Shown: positions 47,455 through 57,320 of the stretch, in pieces
Layout of the letters: each line of letters opens with the position of its first letter
Numbering within the stretch: the stretch's first letter is position 1
From: CAVRAW01 sp963716135
GTDB taxonomy: Bacteria; Planctomycetota; Planctomycetia; Pirellulales; JADZDJ01
DNA: 64,000 bases
Reading direction: 5' to 3'
Assembly: GCA_963716135.1 (NCBI GenBank)
Contig: OY970289.1
Coordinates: 3,286,001 to 3,350,000 of the forward strand
The notes under the pieces: model-generated
Databases searched by the model: none
Told to the model about the DNA's origin: nothing
What the model saw: the letters and a program-made list of their open reading frames with translations, nothing else
Made by a program: the position numbers and the translations under genes

Positions 47455-48573
47455 TCACTTGTTGATGTTTAGTGCGCTGGGACAACTGTTTCCCATGGGC
47501 GATAGTGCTTCTGTTTCACTGTCCACGGATTGCGGGAAATACCGACGGCGAAAATACAAAGCCACATTCACCAAGCCGATTAACACAGGAACTTCCACTA
47601 AGGGTCCAACCACCGCCGCAAACGCAGCCCCGTGATTGATGCCAAAGACCGAAATGGCCACGGCAATTGCCAACTCGAAGTTGTTACTGGCGGCGGTGAA
47701 CGCAATCGTGGCGGTTTTCGAGTAATCGGCGCCCAGCTTTCGGCCCATCCAGAAGCTAACCAGAAACATCACCACGAAATAAATCATCAAGGGGATCGCA
47801 ATCAGGACCACATCGAGCGGCTGGCTGATGATCTTTTCCCCTTGGATGCTGAACATGACCACGATGGTGAACAACAATGCAACGAGCGTCAGTGGACTGA
47901 TCTTGAGGATGAACGAATTTTCGTACCATTGGCGGCCTTTGGCGTTGAGCAGGATGGCTCGTGTCAACAGACCGGCGAGGAACGGAATGCCCAGGTAGAT
48001 GAACACGCTCTTGGCAATCTCGCCGATGGTGACATGGACTTCGGCCCCTGGCAGATGCAACAGGGGCGGCAGCACGGTGATAAACAGCCAAGCGTACAGG
48101 CTGAAGAATAGAACTTGGAAGATGCTGTTGAAGGCCACCAATCCGGCAGCGTAGTCGGTGTCTCCCTTGGCCAGTTCGTTCCAAACAATCACCATTGCGA
48201 TACAGCGGGCCAAACCGATCAGGATCAGACCGATCATGTACTCCGGATGATTGTGCAGGAACAACACCGCCAAGCCGAACATTAACACCGGGCCGATAAT
48301 CCAATTTTGCACCAATGACAAACCGAGTACTTTCCAATTGCGAAACACTTCGCCCAACTCTTCGTACCGCACTTTCGCCAGCGGCGGGTACATCATCAGG
48401 ATCAAACCCACGGCGATGGGAATGCTCGTTGTGCCGACTGAAACACGATTAATCGCATCCTTGATGCCTGGCACCCAACGGCCCAAGGCCAGTCCGGCGG
48501 CCATCGCCAGGAAAATCCACAGCGTCAGAAAACGATCCAGAAACGATAGTTTCCGAGCGACCCCGCTATTCAT
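47455..48573 (-). CDS. acr3: Acr3-type arsenite efflux permease
   Basis: A 372-aa membrane protein with about ten TM helices that exports arsenite. Family features: SFLDRFLTLWIFLAMAAGLA, the catalytic cysteine region GLARCIAMVIVW, LVAFNSIFQVLFFSLYAW and FTAASNNFELAIAVAI. The start at 48573 overlaps the arsC stop as ATGA. Confidence 0.95.
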   Translation of the reverse strand: MNSGVARKLSFLDRFLTLWIFLAMAAGLALGRWVPGIKDAINRVSVGTTSIPIAVGLILMMYPPLAKVRYEELGEVFRNWKVLGLSLVQNWIIGPVLMFGLAVLFLHNHPEYMIGLILIGLARCIAMVIVWNELAKGDTDYAAGLVAFNSIFQVLFFSLYAWLFITVLPPLLHLPGAEVHVTIGEIAKSVFIYLGIPFLAGLLTRAILLNAKGRQWYENSFILKISPLTLVALLFTIVVMFSIQGEKIISQPLDVVLIAIPLMIYFVVMFLVSFWMGRKLGADYSKTATIAFTAASNNFELAIAVAISVFGINHGAAFAAVVGPLVEVPVLIGLVNVALYFRRRYFPQSVDSETEALSPMGNSCPSALNINK

Positions 48574-49007
48574 TCTGTTTTCTCCGAACCAGCAGCCAAC
48601 CATTGCTGAATTCGCTGGTCGATTTGGTCCCTCACTTCACGGAACTTCTCTAGTTTTTCCGCATCGGTCCCTTCAAACGCTGGCGGATCATCGAACGGCC
48701 AGAATTGCCGATCCAACATGCCTGGAATGCTGCCTGGGCAGCTTCCATCGGCGTTTTGGCAAACGACGATCAAATGGTGAATCGCTAATTGTCCTAGATA
48801 TTCCGATACGTCTTTTGACCGCAGCTTGCTTGTGTCGATGCCAATTTCTTTCAACACCTGGATCGTGAGCGGGTGAACGCCTTTCGGTTCTGTGCCTGCG
48901 CTGAACGCCACGAAACGATCCCCGGCACGTTCTCGCAATAACGCTTCCGCCATCTGACTGCGGCAAGAATTGCCGGTGCAAAGGAACAAGACACTTTGCT
49001 TTTGCAT
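48570..49007 (-). CDS. arsC: ArsC, thioredoxin-type arsenate reductase
   Basis: A 145-aa reductase with the low-molecular-weight phosphatase fold. P-loop CTGNSCRS (Cys10 region), and the second redox cysteines are in VVCQNADGSCPG. The WPFDDPP loop is conserved. The start MQKQSVLFLCTGNSC at 49007 lies 43 nt after arsR. Confidence 0.93.
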   Translation of the reverse strand: MQKQSVLFLCTGNSCRSQMAEALLRERAGDRFVAFSAGTEPKGVHPLTIQVLKEIGIDTSKLRSKDVSEYLGQLAIHHLIVVCQNADGSCPGSIPGMLDRQFWPFDDPPAFEGTDAEKLEKFREVRDQIDQRIQQWLAAGSEKTE

Positions 49008-49050
49008 GATAATGCATCCGTTTAGGCGTATGTAATAGGTAAATAAAAAA

Positions 49051-49392
49051 TCACTCGCAACACTTTGTCGATACACGGCGGGCGTCACGTTGTAGCACTG
49101 GAACGTGAGCGCAACACGTCGCTAGGCATTCGAGCAACTTAGCGTGAAACGGGTTGCTGGCGGGTGCTAAACGGTAATAGCTCCAGAGTCCGTCCTTGCG
49201 GACACTCACCATTCCTGCCCGGCGCAAGTAAGCAAGGTGCCGGGAGGCCTTGGGCTGGGGACAACCCAGAATATCAACTAGCTCGCATACGCAACGCTCG
49301 CCGTTACGCAACAGGCCGAGAATGCGCAGGCGAGTTGGATCGGCAATCGCCCGAAACATGAGGTCAACAGGATTAGCCGCTTTCAATTTCAT
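49051..49392 (-). CDS. arsR: ArsR-family arsenic-responsive repressor
   Basis: A 113-aa winged-helix repressor with the arsenite site ERCVCELVD in helix alpha-3 and the recognition region QPKASRHLAYLRRAGMV. Further C-terminal cysteines (LATCCAH, TKCCE) may add metal ligands. It is the first gene of the operon, with a palindrome over its start region. Confidence 0.95.
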   Translation of the reverse strand: MKLKAANPVDLMFRAIADPTRLRILGLLRNGERCVCELVDILGCPQPKASRHLAYLRRAGMVSVRKDGLWSYYRLAPASNPFHAKLLECLATCCAHVPVLQRDARRVSTKCCE

Positions 49393-49410
49393 ATTCGCCT
49401 ATGCAAATAT
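49391..49410. promoter_or_regulatory. ArsR-type operator
   Basis: Imperfect palindrome ATATTCGC-CTAT-GCAAATAT overlapping the arsR start codon region. It matches the AT-rich TTCGC/GC(A)AAT style of ArsR boxes, with one mismatch. Confidence 0.6.
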
Positions 49411-49464
49411 ACCGTTTAGAAGATTAGCAGGCAAGGGGCAAGTATGATACTTATCAATGGTTCC

Positions 49465-49645
49465 TTTTCTGCGGCTCACAGTAGGGCCAGATCTGCTGCA
49501 GATCACCGCCGCGCATCATTCCGAGAATACGGATGGGTTTCCAGGACGCTAAAACTGTCCCATCAAACCCGTGGGTTTCTGACGCGGGCAGCGCGAAGCA
49601 TCATCTATCGGTGGTTTGTTGAGAGAATCAAGAATCACGGATAGA
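49465..49645 (+). repeat. interspersed repeat B, copy 2 (complete)
   Basis: Shares TTTCTGCGGCTCACAGTAGG, CATTCCGAGAATACGGATGG and ACTGTCCCATCAAACCCGTG with copy 1 at 20445. It lies between arsR and the PEP-CTERM gene. Confidence 0.75.
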
Positions 49646-49706
49646 CGATCGAGAAATCGCTTCCGTGATGTTGACCATATCCCATTGAGGCTAGCCGCGC
49701 CCGCCT

Positions 49707-50500
49707 TTAGGAAAAACGACGTTGGCTTTTCCGCATGCCGAACGAGACGGCGGCAGCAGCCACCATGGTGGCCAGACTTACAGCAGTAGCGGGTTCGGGG
49801 ACGGGTGTCAGCTCTACTACCTGGTCCTGATAAGCGGAAGGGTCTGCCAGGGTGGGTGCACTCAAAGCCTCTAGACGTGCCTTCGCTGCATGCGGGTTAG
49901 CCCACACCCAACTCAACATCGAATCGGCTAAGCTCATGGCGCTTGCCAGCGAATTGGAGACGAAGTTGCCGTTGGATAGACTCCACGGATTGGGACCGCT
50001 GTGGGTGCCGTTCCAATCTTCCAATTCGATCTCCCAAATTGCCAACTGAAGGGCAGCATTGTTGGTGCTGGCGTTTACCGTATCATCCACCAAGTTGTTG
50101 GCATCCGCATTCACATATTGGCGCCACAGCTGACTGATTGCGTTGGCCTTAGCGCTGCCCATAGGAGCTGGTCCGGATGCATAAGTAGGCGCTGCGCCAA
50201 AGGGACGATTTCATAATGATTGGGTCCGGCGGGCGCGCTGGGATAAATATATTCTTTCAGGTCGATGCAAAAGGCGGCGATCGTCCCCGGCGTAACCTGA
50301 ACGAAAGTGCTACCCACGGGCTCCACATAACTGAGCGTAAAAAGCCCCGCGCCGCCCCCCTCGTTCGAGCCATGATCCGTGACGCTAAAATTCTGGCCGT
50401 ACGCGAGGTAGCCCACACTGATGCTTTCGCCGAATGCGCTCGTCGCCGTGGCAACCCACAAGCAGGCGACCAAGATAATCAAAAACCGTGGATAGGACAT
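49707..50500 (-). CDS. PEP-CTERM exported protein, frame-interrupted
   Basis: The signal peptide is in MSYPRFLIILVACLWVATAT. The first frame has AAFCIDLKEYIYP; the second has QLWRQYVNADANNLV and the sorting tail VPEPATAVSLATMVAAAAVS-FGMRKSQRR. The break is in GGCGCAGCGCC near 50190; adding one G gives 264 aa (AQAPTYASGPAPMGSA across the join). The PEP-CTERM tail predicts export and exosortase-type processing. The start follows AGAGAG. Confidence 0.8.
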
Positions 50501-50521
50501 TTCTCTCTCATTCAATTTCTG

Positions 50522-50803
50522 TTAAGGCTCATGCTGTTTCGAACTGCCACTAACCATTACGCCCGGTGCGCCACCATCATTTACTTCGACCTCTCCCAAT
50601 TGGGTTGACCCGGGAGTCGCTCCAGCCGCTGGAATTCTCGCTATGTTATCAACCCACACCCCGCGTATGTCAAACGTTTGGTTAGGATTTATCGGGATTT
50701 TTGAAGAGATTCGGCTCGAAGTCTGGGTTCGCTGCTCCATCCCTGGGTAATTATGCCCGCCGGGAACTACGTCCGGCCCCTCAACCGCCGGACCGAATCC
50801 TGC
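50522..50803 (-). pseudogene. 3' fragment of an unidentified gene
   Basis: The minus-strand frame ending at 50522 reads protein-like over ~60 codons (NQTFDIRGVWVDNIARIPAA, QLGEVEVNDGGAPGVMVSGS). Its 5' side runs into repeats A/B and the IS element. It is probably the tail of a secreted protein gene truncated by repeat insertion. Confidence 0.45.
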
Positions 50804-50804
50804 C

Positions 50805-50914
50805 GCCCAGCCGGACCAACCTGCCCGTGTCATCAAACGCTTGGTTTTCTGCGGCTTGCAGCAGAGCCATATCTGCAGCAAGTCACCGCCACGCATCATT
50901 CCGAGAATACGGAT
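50805..50914 (+). repeat. hybrid of repeat A and truncated repeat B
   Basis: CAGCCGGACCAACCTGCCCG and GTCATCAAACGCTTG of repeat A pass directly into TTTTCTGCGGCTTGCAGCAG of repeat B. B then stops at CGGATG, where the IS element starts. Confidence 0.7.
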
Positions 50915-52473
50915 GGGGCGTGTTGAAAAAGTCGGCTGCATTTTGATTTGAAATGCTATCACTGCTGCTTTGTTGTCGTCTTGATTCCGTCGGCCTTCTT
51001 GGTGTCTCTGGGGGGTTGGCATCTTTCTCACCCGCCAGCCGCTCATCAGGATGGGCCGACCGATGCAAGGAAAGCACTCGTTTGATCCTCGTGCCGAGAC
51101 CGTGATTTCGCTCGAATCGTTCGTACCCAAGGATCATTTTCTTCGTCAGGTAGATCGCGCGCTGGATTTATCTTTCGTTCGTGAGTTGACAGCCCCGTGT
51201 TACGCCGATTGTCTCGGACGGCCGTCGATTGATCCAGAAGTTTACTTTCGGATGCAATTGGTGGCGTATCTTTACGGCATCCAGTCGGAGCGGCGCCTTT
51301 GTGAAGACATCTATTGCAATCTGGCCTATCGCTGGTTCTGCCGACTGTCGCCCAAGGACGATGTGCCAGACCATTCTTCCTTCAGCTATATCCGGGACCG
51401 GTACGGTGAAGAGATCTTCGAGACCGTATTTTGTAGGATTGTCGCGCTCTGTAAGGCCAAGGGCTTGGTCCACGAGGAATGCCGCGTGATGACGGACGCC
51501 ACGTTGATTGCGGCTGACGCCGCAACCATGTCGATGGTGCTCAACGAACCGGCGCCAGCCGAGCAGGACAAGAAGTCGCCACCGGCAAGCGGCGATCCCC
51601 CGGGGACCTCGGGGCAGCTGAAAGTTTCGAACCAAACGCACCATAGTCGCACGGATCCCGACGCCACGTTGGCTCGCAAGGATCGGACACCGCTGCAACT
51701 CAAATACAAAGTGCATCAGACGATCGCCGCGGAGAGTCGCGTAATTCTGGACACTTACGTGACAACTGGCGCTGTGCACGATAGCCAGCCGTATCTGGAA
51801 CAGCTCCAGCGCGTCGGTGAGCGACATGGGGTTCACGTTCGCGAGGCAACGGCCGATCGGGGCTACGGCTCGGCGGCGATCATTCGGGATCTTCAACAAC
51901 AGGGAATCGAGACCTACATTCCGCTCTGGAGCGGCCGGTCGGGAAGTAGCAAGTACCTGAAAGGTGAGTTGGTATACGAGAAAGAATACGACCGCTTCCG
52001 CTGTCCGCAAGGCAAGTTTCTGACGCCCAATCCGGCGATCAGCGCAAACCAAAAGCGCTATGTCAGCGCATCCGAAGACTGCCGCCACTGCCCGCAGACG
52101 TCGACATGTCCGGCTCGAACTCGAGGTCAATCTCCTCAACGCTTCGTCCTGCGCAATCTCGATCAGGATCTGTTTGAAGAGGTACAAGCGAAGATGCGCG
52201 ACCCCACGTTCCGGCGAAAACGGTCCGAGCGAATGTGGAAGAGCGAAGGGCTGTTTGCCGAGGCGAAGCGGAATCACTGCCTGGCGCGCGCCAAGTACCG
52301 AGGCCGGTGCAAAGTGCAAATTCAGGCCTACTTCAGCGCTATCGTCCAGAACCTGAAGCGCCTCGTCGCGCTAATTTATTGCTGGCTTCTAGATCGCTGG
52401 CTACGCCAGCAAACAAGATCAGCCTGATCGCCGAAGTTGACGATTTCCGAGACCGACTTTTTCAACACGCCCC
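50915..52473 (+). mobile_element. IS1182-type insertion sequence
   Basis: A 1559-bp element bounded by 21-bp perfect terminal inverted repeats that begin GGGGCGTGTTGAAAAAGTCG (50915-50935 and 52453-52473). It contains one transposase gene. No target duplication is visible. The left flank is repeat B and the right flank, GGTCGTTTGTTGAGA, resembles a later part of repeat B, so about 85 bp of the target seem to be missing. Confidence 0.9.
51051..52427 (+). CDS. IS1182-family transposase
   Basis: A 458-aa DDE transposase. The N-terminal DUF772 region shows DPEVYFRMQLVAYLYGIQSE, RRLCEDIYCNLAYRWFC and DHSSFSYIRDRYG. The catalytic part has MTDATLIAADA, ATADRGYGSAAIIRD and the C-terminal EGLFAEAKRNHCLARAKYRG. 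A zinc-like CRHCPQTSTCPA segment is typical. The frame is intact, so it may be active. The start could also be the ATG 12 nt downstream. Confidence 0.92.
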   Translation: MGRPMQGKHSFDPRAETVISLESFVPKDHFLRQVDRALDLSFVRELTAPCYADCLGRPSIDPEVYFRMQLVAYLYGIQSERRLCEDIYCNLAYRWFCRLSPKDDVPDHSSFSYIRDRYGEEIFETVFCRIVALCKAKGLVHEECRVMTDATLIAADAATMSMVLNEPAPAEQDKKSPPASGDPPGTSGQLKVSNQTHHSRTDPDATLARKDRTPLQLKYKVHQTIAAESRVILDTYVTTGAVHDSQPYLEQLQRVGERHGVHVREATADRGYGSAAIIRDLQQQGIETYIPLWSGRSGSSKYLKGELVYEKEYDRFRCPQGKFLTPNPAISANQKRYVSASEDCRHCPQTSTCPARTRGQSPQRFVLRNLDQDLFEEVQAKMRDPTFRRKRSERMWKSEGLFAEAKRNHCLARAKYRGRCKVQIQAYFSAIVQNLKRLVALIYCWLLDRWLRQQTRSA

Positions 52474-52557
52474 GGTCGTTTGTTGAGAATTTGACGAATG
52501 AAGGATTATTCTCACGAGTTCCCGGAAACGAAGGCGGATTGACCGAGCATCGTAGCG

Positions 52558-53286
52558 CTATGCTCGGTGTGACCGACGACGTCGAAGCGCGGCCGCGCAG
52601 AAACCAATCGCGCCCAAACCGAACAAAGCCATCGAAGTTGGCTCAGGGACTACGCTGGGGAATTGCCGCAGGGTGAATTGATATCCTGGGTTGTCCCCGA
52701 TATCCGGCACGTCGACAGTAAAGCTCAAGCTGAGGCCGGAAGATGCCGGAATCAGTCCATTGGAGAATGCTAGTGTTTGGGGGAGCAGCACAGCGGATGT
52801 AAAATCCGCCGAACTAGGAGCGGGTGTGCTATCAAATTGCAGACCCAACGCAGGGTTGGCCAAGACGAAACCATCCCCGGTGCCGGTTCCCAATTGAATG
52901 TGGTAATCGTTCCAGGCAACTCCACTCGCGTTGAAAACTCCCTCAGCAAAGAGATACTCCGTAACACCCTGCGAATTGTCCACATTGAAAACGATATCGA
53001 TCGGAGTGTCCGAGCTGAGGAATGTCTTCTGAACTGCGGCAAAGTTAGCCGCTATGGCCGATGGGAAATTATTCGGCATCGGCGTGAACGGCCCGGTTAT
53101 CGAGGCGGTGCCACCGCCAACGACCCCCGCGACGCCGCCGGCGAGAGGAATCACGCCGGCCTGCGCTGGAGCGCGGCAAATGCAGCTCATGACAAGCGCC
53201 AGAGCGGCGACCGTTAGCAGGCAGCGCGCCCCACTTTGGGCGGCGATTTTAATATCAGCCACGAAGTTCGGGTAATCATGGTGCAT
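52558..53286 (-). CDS. PEP-CTERM exported protein
   Basis: A 242-aa protein with an internal-looking signal (CLLTVAALALVMSCICRAPA), a beta-rich body (TPIDIVFNVDNSQGVTEYLF, GLSLSFTVDVPDIGDNPGYQ) and a classic tail, VPEPTSMALFGLGAIGFCAA-ALRRRR. The start at 53286 (MHHDYPNFV) is chosen; the frame opens 132 nt earlier. Probably exported and anchored or processed by exosortase. Function unknown. Confidence 0.8.
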   Translation of the reverse strand: MHHDYPNFVADIKIAAQSGARCLLTVAALALVMSCICRAPAQAGVIPLAGGVAGVVGGGTASITGPFTPMPNNFPSAIAANFAAVQKTFLSSDTPIDIVFNVDNSQGVTEYLFAEGVFNASGVAWNDYHIQLGTGTGDGFVLANPALGLQFDSTPAPSSADFTSAVLLPQTLAFSNGLIPASSGLSLSFTVDVPDIGDNPGYQFTLRQFPSVVPEPTSMALFGLGAIGFCAAALRRRRSHRA

Positions 53287-53419
53287 CAGAAGCTCCCAAT
53301 AGGTGTTCAGCCGATCGGGGTCGATGCTGCATTGCCCGCTACGTTCTAGTCGCTGTACCGCGAGATCGGAGTGCCAACAAACGACAAGAAAAGCTCTGCC
53401 GAGTGACACGCGCACCAAG

Positions 53420-53890
53420 CACGCGATGAAAGTGATAGAAGGTCAGGAACCGCTAAGCTTGGCGGATGAAACTCAGACAGCGAGGCGTCAATCGCCTGTC
53501 ATCCACCGGAAAGTTGCTTAGGGTGGGCTATCAGCCCGACCACGACCTCATTAGCGACTTGTTCTAGAAGTGAAATGTTAGGTGTGCCAGTCGGACGTCA
53601 CCTTATTCGCATTCTGCCCACCCGTCAATGACTTTCGACCGAAATACCTGGAAAAGATTTTGGGCCGACATTTACCGTTTGGGCTGAGCCTGAAGCTGAT
53701 CCAGTTGCACGCTAGCACAGATTGCTTGCTGCTCGTGGCTGGAATCATGCTCCGGTAAACTACTTTGTGGGCTTGTTGAAGCCTCGATTTCGGAATGCGG
53801 AGGTCCACCGAAAATGGTTCGTTTTCTGCGGCTCGCAGCCGGGCCAGATCTGCGGTAAGTCACCATACCATGCGGCACGGGTCAATTACT
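53420..53890. other. no recognisable gene; partial repeat B at 53815-53875
   Basis: The gap contains no frame with protein-like features. Near its end TTTTCTGCGGCTCGCAGCCG, GGCCAGATCTGCGG and AAGTCACC are the left part of repeat B, truncated after about 60 bp. Confidence 0.5.
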
Positions 53891-54256
53891 CTATGTTGTT
53901 GTTTCCGTACCGCTTATTAATGCCCGCGTCAAAAGTGCCGTCAGAATCAAGTGCACGATGACCACAGGCCACAGTAGTATTCCAGCGAAACCGCCCGCGA
54001 AGCCAACGTAGGCAAGATACAACGTGACGGCCGCGCTGTAGATCAGCATGCCTACGAGCGGCGTGCCCGGCCAGCAGGCGATACCTAATGCGATCAGGGC
54101 GATGCCGGTCACGCGCACAACCGGTATGGCGACGCCGGTGAGTTCCTCGCCGAGCAATAACCGCCCAATGAGCGACGGAACAATCAACAACGCCGCGCCG
54201 GTAGTTGCTTCGCAACCGGCGGTCACAAGAAGAATCATCCGCGTCTGGCGATTCAT
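53891..54256 (-). CDS. small four-TM membrane protein
   Basis: A 121-aa hydrophobic protein, MNRQTRMILLVTAGCEATTG..., with four TM helices and little soluble sequence. It ends ALISGTETTT. It follows the sulfatase stop by only 2 nt, so the two are probably one operon. No specific family recognised. Confidence 0.7.
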   Translation of the reverse strand: MNRQTRMILLVTAGCEATTGAALLIVPSLIGRLLLGEELTGVAIPVVRVTGIALIALGIACWPGTPLVGMLIYSAAVTLYLAYVGFAGGFAGILLWPVVIVHLILTALLTRALISGTETTT

Positions 54257-54258
54257 GC

Positions 54259-56763
54259 CTAATCTTTCGCGCGGGCCACTCGTTCGGCGGCCGACTTGTA
54301 TTCTGCTGCGGTGTATTGCTCCGGACCTAGATCGTATCGGAGCTTGAGGATCTTTCCGGTGAACTTGAACGGGCAGTCGTAGCGATATTCGATCATCGCG
54401 ACACCGGTGCGGCTATCCTGACCAACATCGAAATCCTCGTCTTCCGGGAACATGACCGGAGTCGTATTTTCCAGCTTCTTCTTAGCCACTGACTTTCCGT
54501 CCACGAACAACTCACCTGTGCCACCTTTGCCGAACCCCGGGCCGTCGTACTTAAAGTCGAATCGGATCGTGTGTTTGCCGGTCTTGAGTTCCGGTCCTTC
54601 CCATGCGGTCCGCTTGAGATCGAGCAAATTGTAGAGGAAGACGGCGTGGCCGCGGCCGATGCCTTCGACTCCCTTGCTCAGAAATAGGCCGTATCCGCCG
54701 AACCGCCCGCCTTCGGTCACGATCATTCCTTCTGCGCCGCCTTCGGGAATCTCGACTTGGGCGTCGATGACTGAAGTCTTTCGCCATGATGTTTGGAGCG
54801 CAAGAAGCGGGGACGCCAGTCAATTCTCCGGAATACTCGAACACTTTCCGGCCTGCTGTCGTGCTCGGACGCTGCGTCAGGAACCGCGCGAGCGTGGAGT
54901 TATCCAGAGGGAAAACATTGTACTTCTTCGCTTCGGTGTCGAAGACTGCCTGCAATTCCTTGAGCTTGTCCGGCAACTTGGTAGCGAGGTCATCGGCCTC
55001 TGTAACGTCCTCGTCGAGGTTATAAAGTTCCCATTTGTAACCTGTGATCACGTCCGGCGGCGTTTTCGTGCTCAGTTCCCAGGGAATGGTCACCGGAGTC
55101 GTGACTGCCATCCAGCCGTCATGATAAATGCCGCGATTGCCCATCATCTCGAAGTATTGCGTGTTGTGTCGGGTAGGCGCATTGGCGTTGGCCTTGTCCC
55201 ACGTATACACCATGCTCACGCCTTCGATGGGGCGCTGCGGGATGCCGTCAAGCGTCTCGGGCGCGGAGATCCCGGTCGCTTCCAGGATCGTCGGCACGAT
55301 GTCGATGACGTGGTGGAACTGATGGCGAATACCGCCGACGTCCTTGATGTGGCCGGGCCACGACATACAAACACCCTGCGCTGTTCCACCACGATGCGAC
55401 GCGACTTGTTTTACCCATTTGAACGGTGTGTCGAGTGCCCACGCCCATCCGGCCGCAAAGTGCGGGAATGTCTTGTCCGATCCCCAGAATTCGTACCAGA
55501 GGAACTGATCCTTAACCGGCACGGTGACGCCATTGAAGGTGGTGAATTCGTTCGGTGTCCCGTTGAGAGTGCCCTCGGCGCTCGCGCCATTGTCGCCGCT
55601 GATGTAAATGATCAATGTGTCGTTGAGCTTTCCCATATCCTCGACCGCCTGAATGACGCGGCCGATTTCGTAGTCCGTGTACGCCAAGTAAGCGCCGTAC
55701 ACGTCCGCCTGTTTGATGAACAGTTTCTTCTCCTCCTGACTCAGCGAATCCCATTCCGGCAAGTCCTTTGGCCACGGCGTCAGCTTGGCTTCGGCGGGAA
55801 TGATGCCGAGCCGCTTCTGGTTGGCGAAGATCGTGTCACGGATTTTGTTCCAACCTTCATCGAACAGATGCTTCTCGCTGATTTTCTTGATCCACTCCGG
55901 CGTTGGATGATGCGGCGAGTGAGTGCCACCGGGAACGTAGTAAACGAAGAACGGCTTGTCAGGTGCGACCTCACTCAGTTGCTTCATATAGGCGATGGCG
56001 TCGTCGGCCATTGCGGTCGTCAGATTCCAGCTGGGGTTGCTTTGAAACGGATAGATGGCTGTCGTATTGCGGAACAGGTTCGGCTGCCATTGACTGGTAT
56101 CACCGCCGACAAATCCATAGAAATAATCGAAACCCATGCCGATCGGCCATTGATCGAAAGGACCAGCCTGGCTCGCCTGATAAAACGGCGTGTTGTGATC
56201 CTTGCCGAACCACGAGGTAGCGTAGCCGTTCTGCTTGAGGATTTCGCCAATCGTTCCGCAATCCTTTTTGATAACCGAGTCGTATCCCGGGAAGCCAGTC
56301 GCGGCTTCGCCCACGACACCATAGCCGACCACATGATGGTTGCGGCCTGTGATCAGTGCTGCGCGCGTGGGAGAACAAAGCGCGCACGAATGAAACTGTG
56401 TGTACCGCAATCCATTCTGTGCGATGCGATCCAATGCTGGCGTCGGGACGACACCGCCAAACGTGCCCGGTGCGCCGAACCCGCAGTCGTCCGTCATGAT
56501 GAGCAGCACATTGGTGCGCACCCTTTGGCGGCACGACGCGCGGCGGCCACCACGCTTTCGACTCGGTGGCCTTTTCCTTAATCACTCCGCCAAACTCCGG
56601 ATCGGGCGGCGGGAAGTTGCTTCCCGCTGATCGTGGTGGTGGCGCTGGGTGAACCCGGCGTGCCGCTGATTTCTTGGGCATGTGTTAGCAGGGCAACTAA
56701 GGCGCCTGTTAACATCGCCAGCAGTGACGAACCGAAGCTGAGAAGTTTGTTTTTTGGACGCAT
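54259..56763 (-). CDS. arylsulfatase, exported, three frame breaks
   Basis: Hydrolyses sulfate esters. A signal (LLSFGSSLLAMLTGALVALL) lies in one frame, the PDPEFGGVIKEKATESKAWW region in a second, the catalytic domain in a third, and the tail VEIPEGGAEGMIVTEGGRFG in a fourth segment. The catalytic part has VLLIMTDDCGFG, formylglycine site CSPTRAALITGR and GGTHSPHHP. Breaks are near 56603-56612, 56515-56520 and 54770-54800. Each closes by adding one GC or CG, giving about 836 aa, normal for large planctomycete sulfatases with a C-terminal jelly-roll domain. Confidence 0.88.
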
Positions 56764-56954
56764 GGCTTTGTCGCCTTATGGGAATTCAGATTTGCCGGTA
56801 GATCCGCCGGCTGTCGCTGGCGAGACAGTGCGTGGTTTACAACAGAACCAATGGAGAAAAGACTCGCAGGCTCGGTTCGCCGCCAGTTTATCAGAGGTGC
56901 AACAGTATGTCGCCCACTCGCAGGGGATCGCTTTCGTGATCCTCGAATTTTCCC

Positions 56955-57103
56955 GTAAAGGTTGGTTTGATGGAGCGACCGGCGGAACGAATTCAGCGGT
57001 TCAGCCCGAAGAGCATGCTGTCTCATCAAACGCACGACTTCCCGGCACGCGCAATGTGTCTCAGAAACCCGATGGCTTCTTGGGACAATCGAGAAACGGC
57101 TGG
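56955..57103 (+). repeat. interspersed repeat A, copy 9
   Basis: Contains GGTTGGTTTGATGGAGCGAC, CGGCGGAACGAATTCAGCGG, CTCATCAAACGCACGACTTC and GGGACAATCGAGAAACGGC. Its right end forms the 3' part of the truncated signal-peptide gene next to it. Confidence 0.75.
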
Positions 57104-57315
57104 GCCACTTTGCCATCCGTCGCAGTGTTGCTTACTTGCAGAGGATTGGCACCGGCGCTTTGCAGTGTCCAACCATTCTGATTAATCAGTGGGCCGTCGC
57201 TATAATCTGGCGCATTGAAGTCGGCGGAGTAAATTATCCCGGCCTGGGCCGAATTCGCGACCATACATAAGGCGAGAGCCACCGCAACGAAAACCAATAC
57301 ACTTGTGCGTTTCAT
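57104..57315 (-). pseudogene. 5' fragment of an exported protein gene cut by repeat A
   Basis: It starts MKRTSVLVFVAVALALCMVA with a clear signal peptide (cleavage after NSAQA) and then IIYSADFNAPDYSDGPLINQ, like the first strand of a LamG-type or PEP-CTERM protein. After about 70 residues the frame enters repeat A and stops. The rest of the gene is not found downstream. Confidence 0.7.
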
Positions 57316-57320
57316 GAGCG

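Noticed and set aside
51168..52319. 383-codon minus-strand frame inside the IS element
   Set aside because: It lies fully opposite the transposase gene and has no recognisable domain, so it is a shadow frame.
54659..56581. 640-codon open frame on the plus strand opposite the arylsulfatase
   Set aside because: It is a mirror frame of a clearly coding sulfatase region; its translation shows no recognisable motif and it lacks its own upstream signals.
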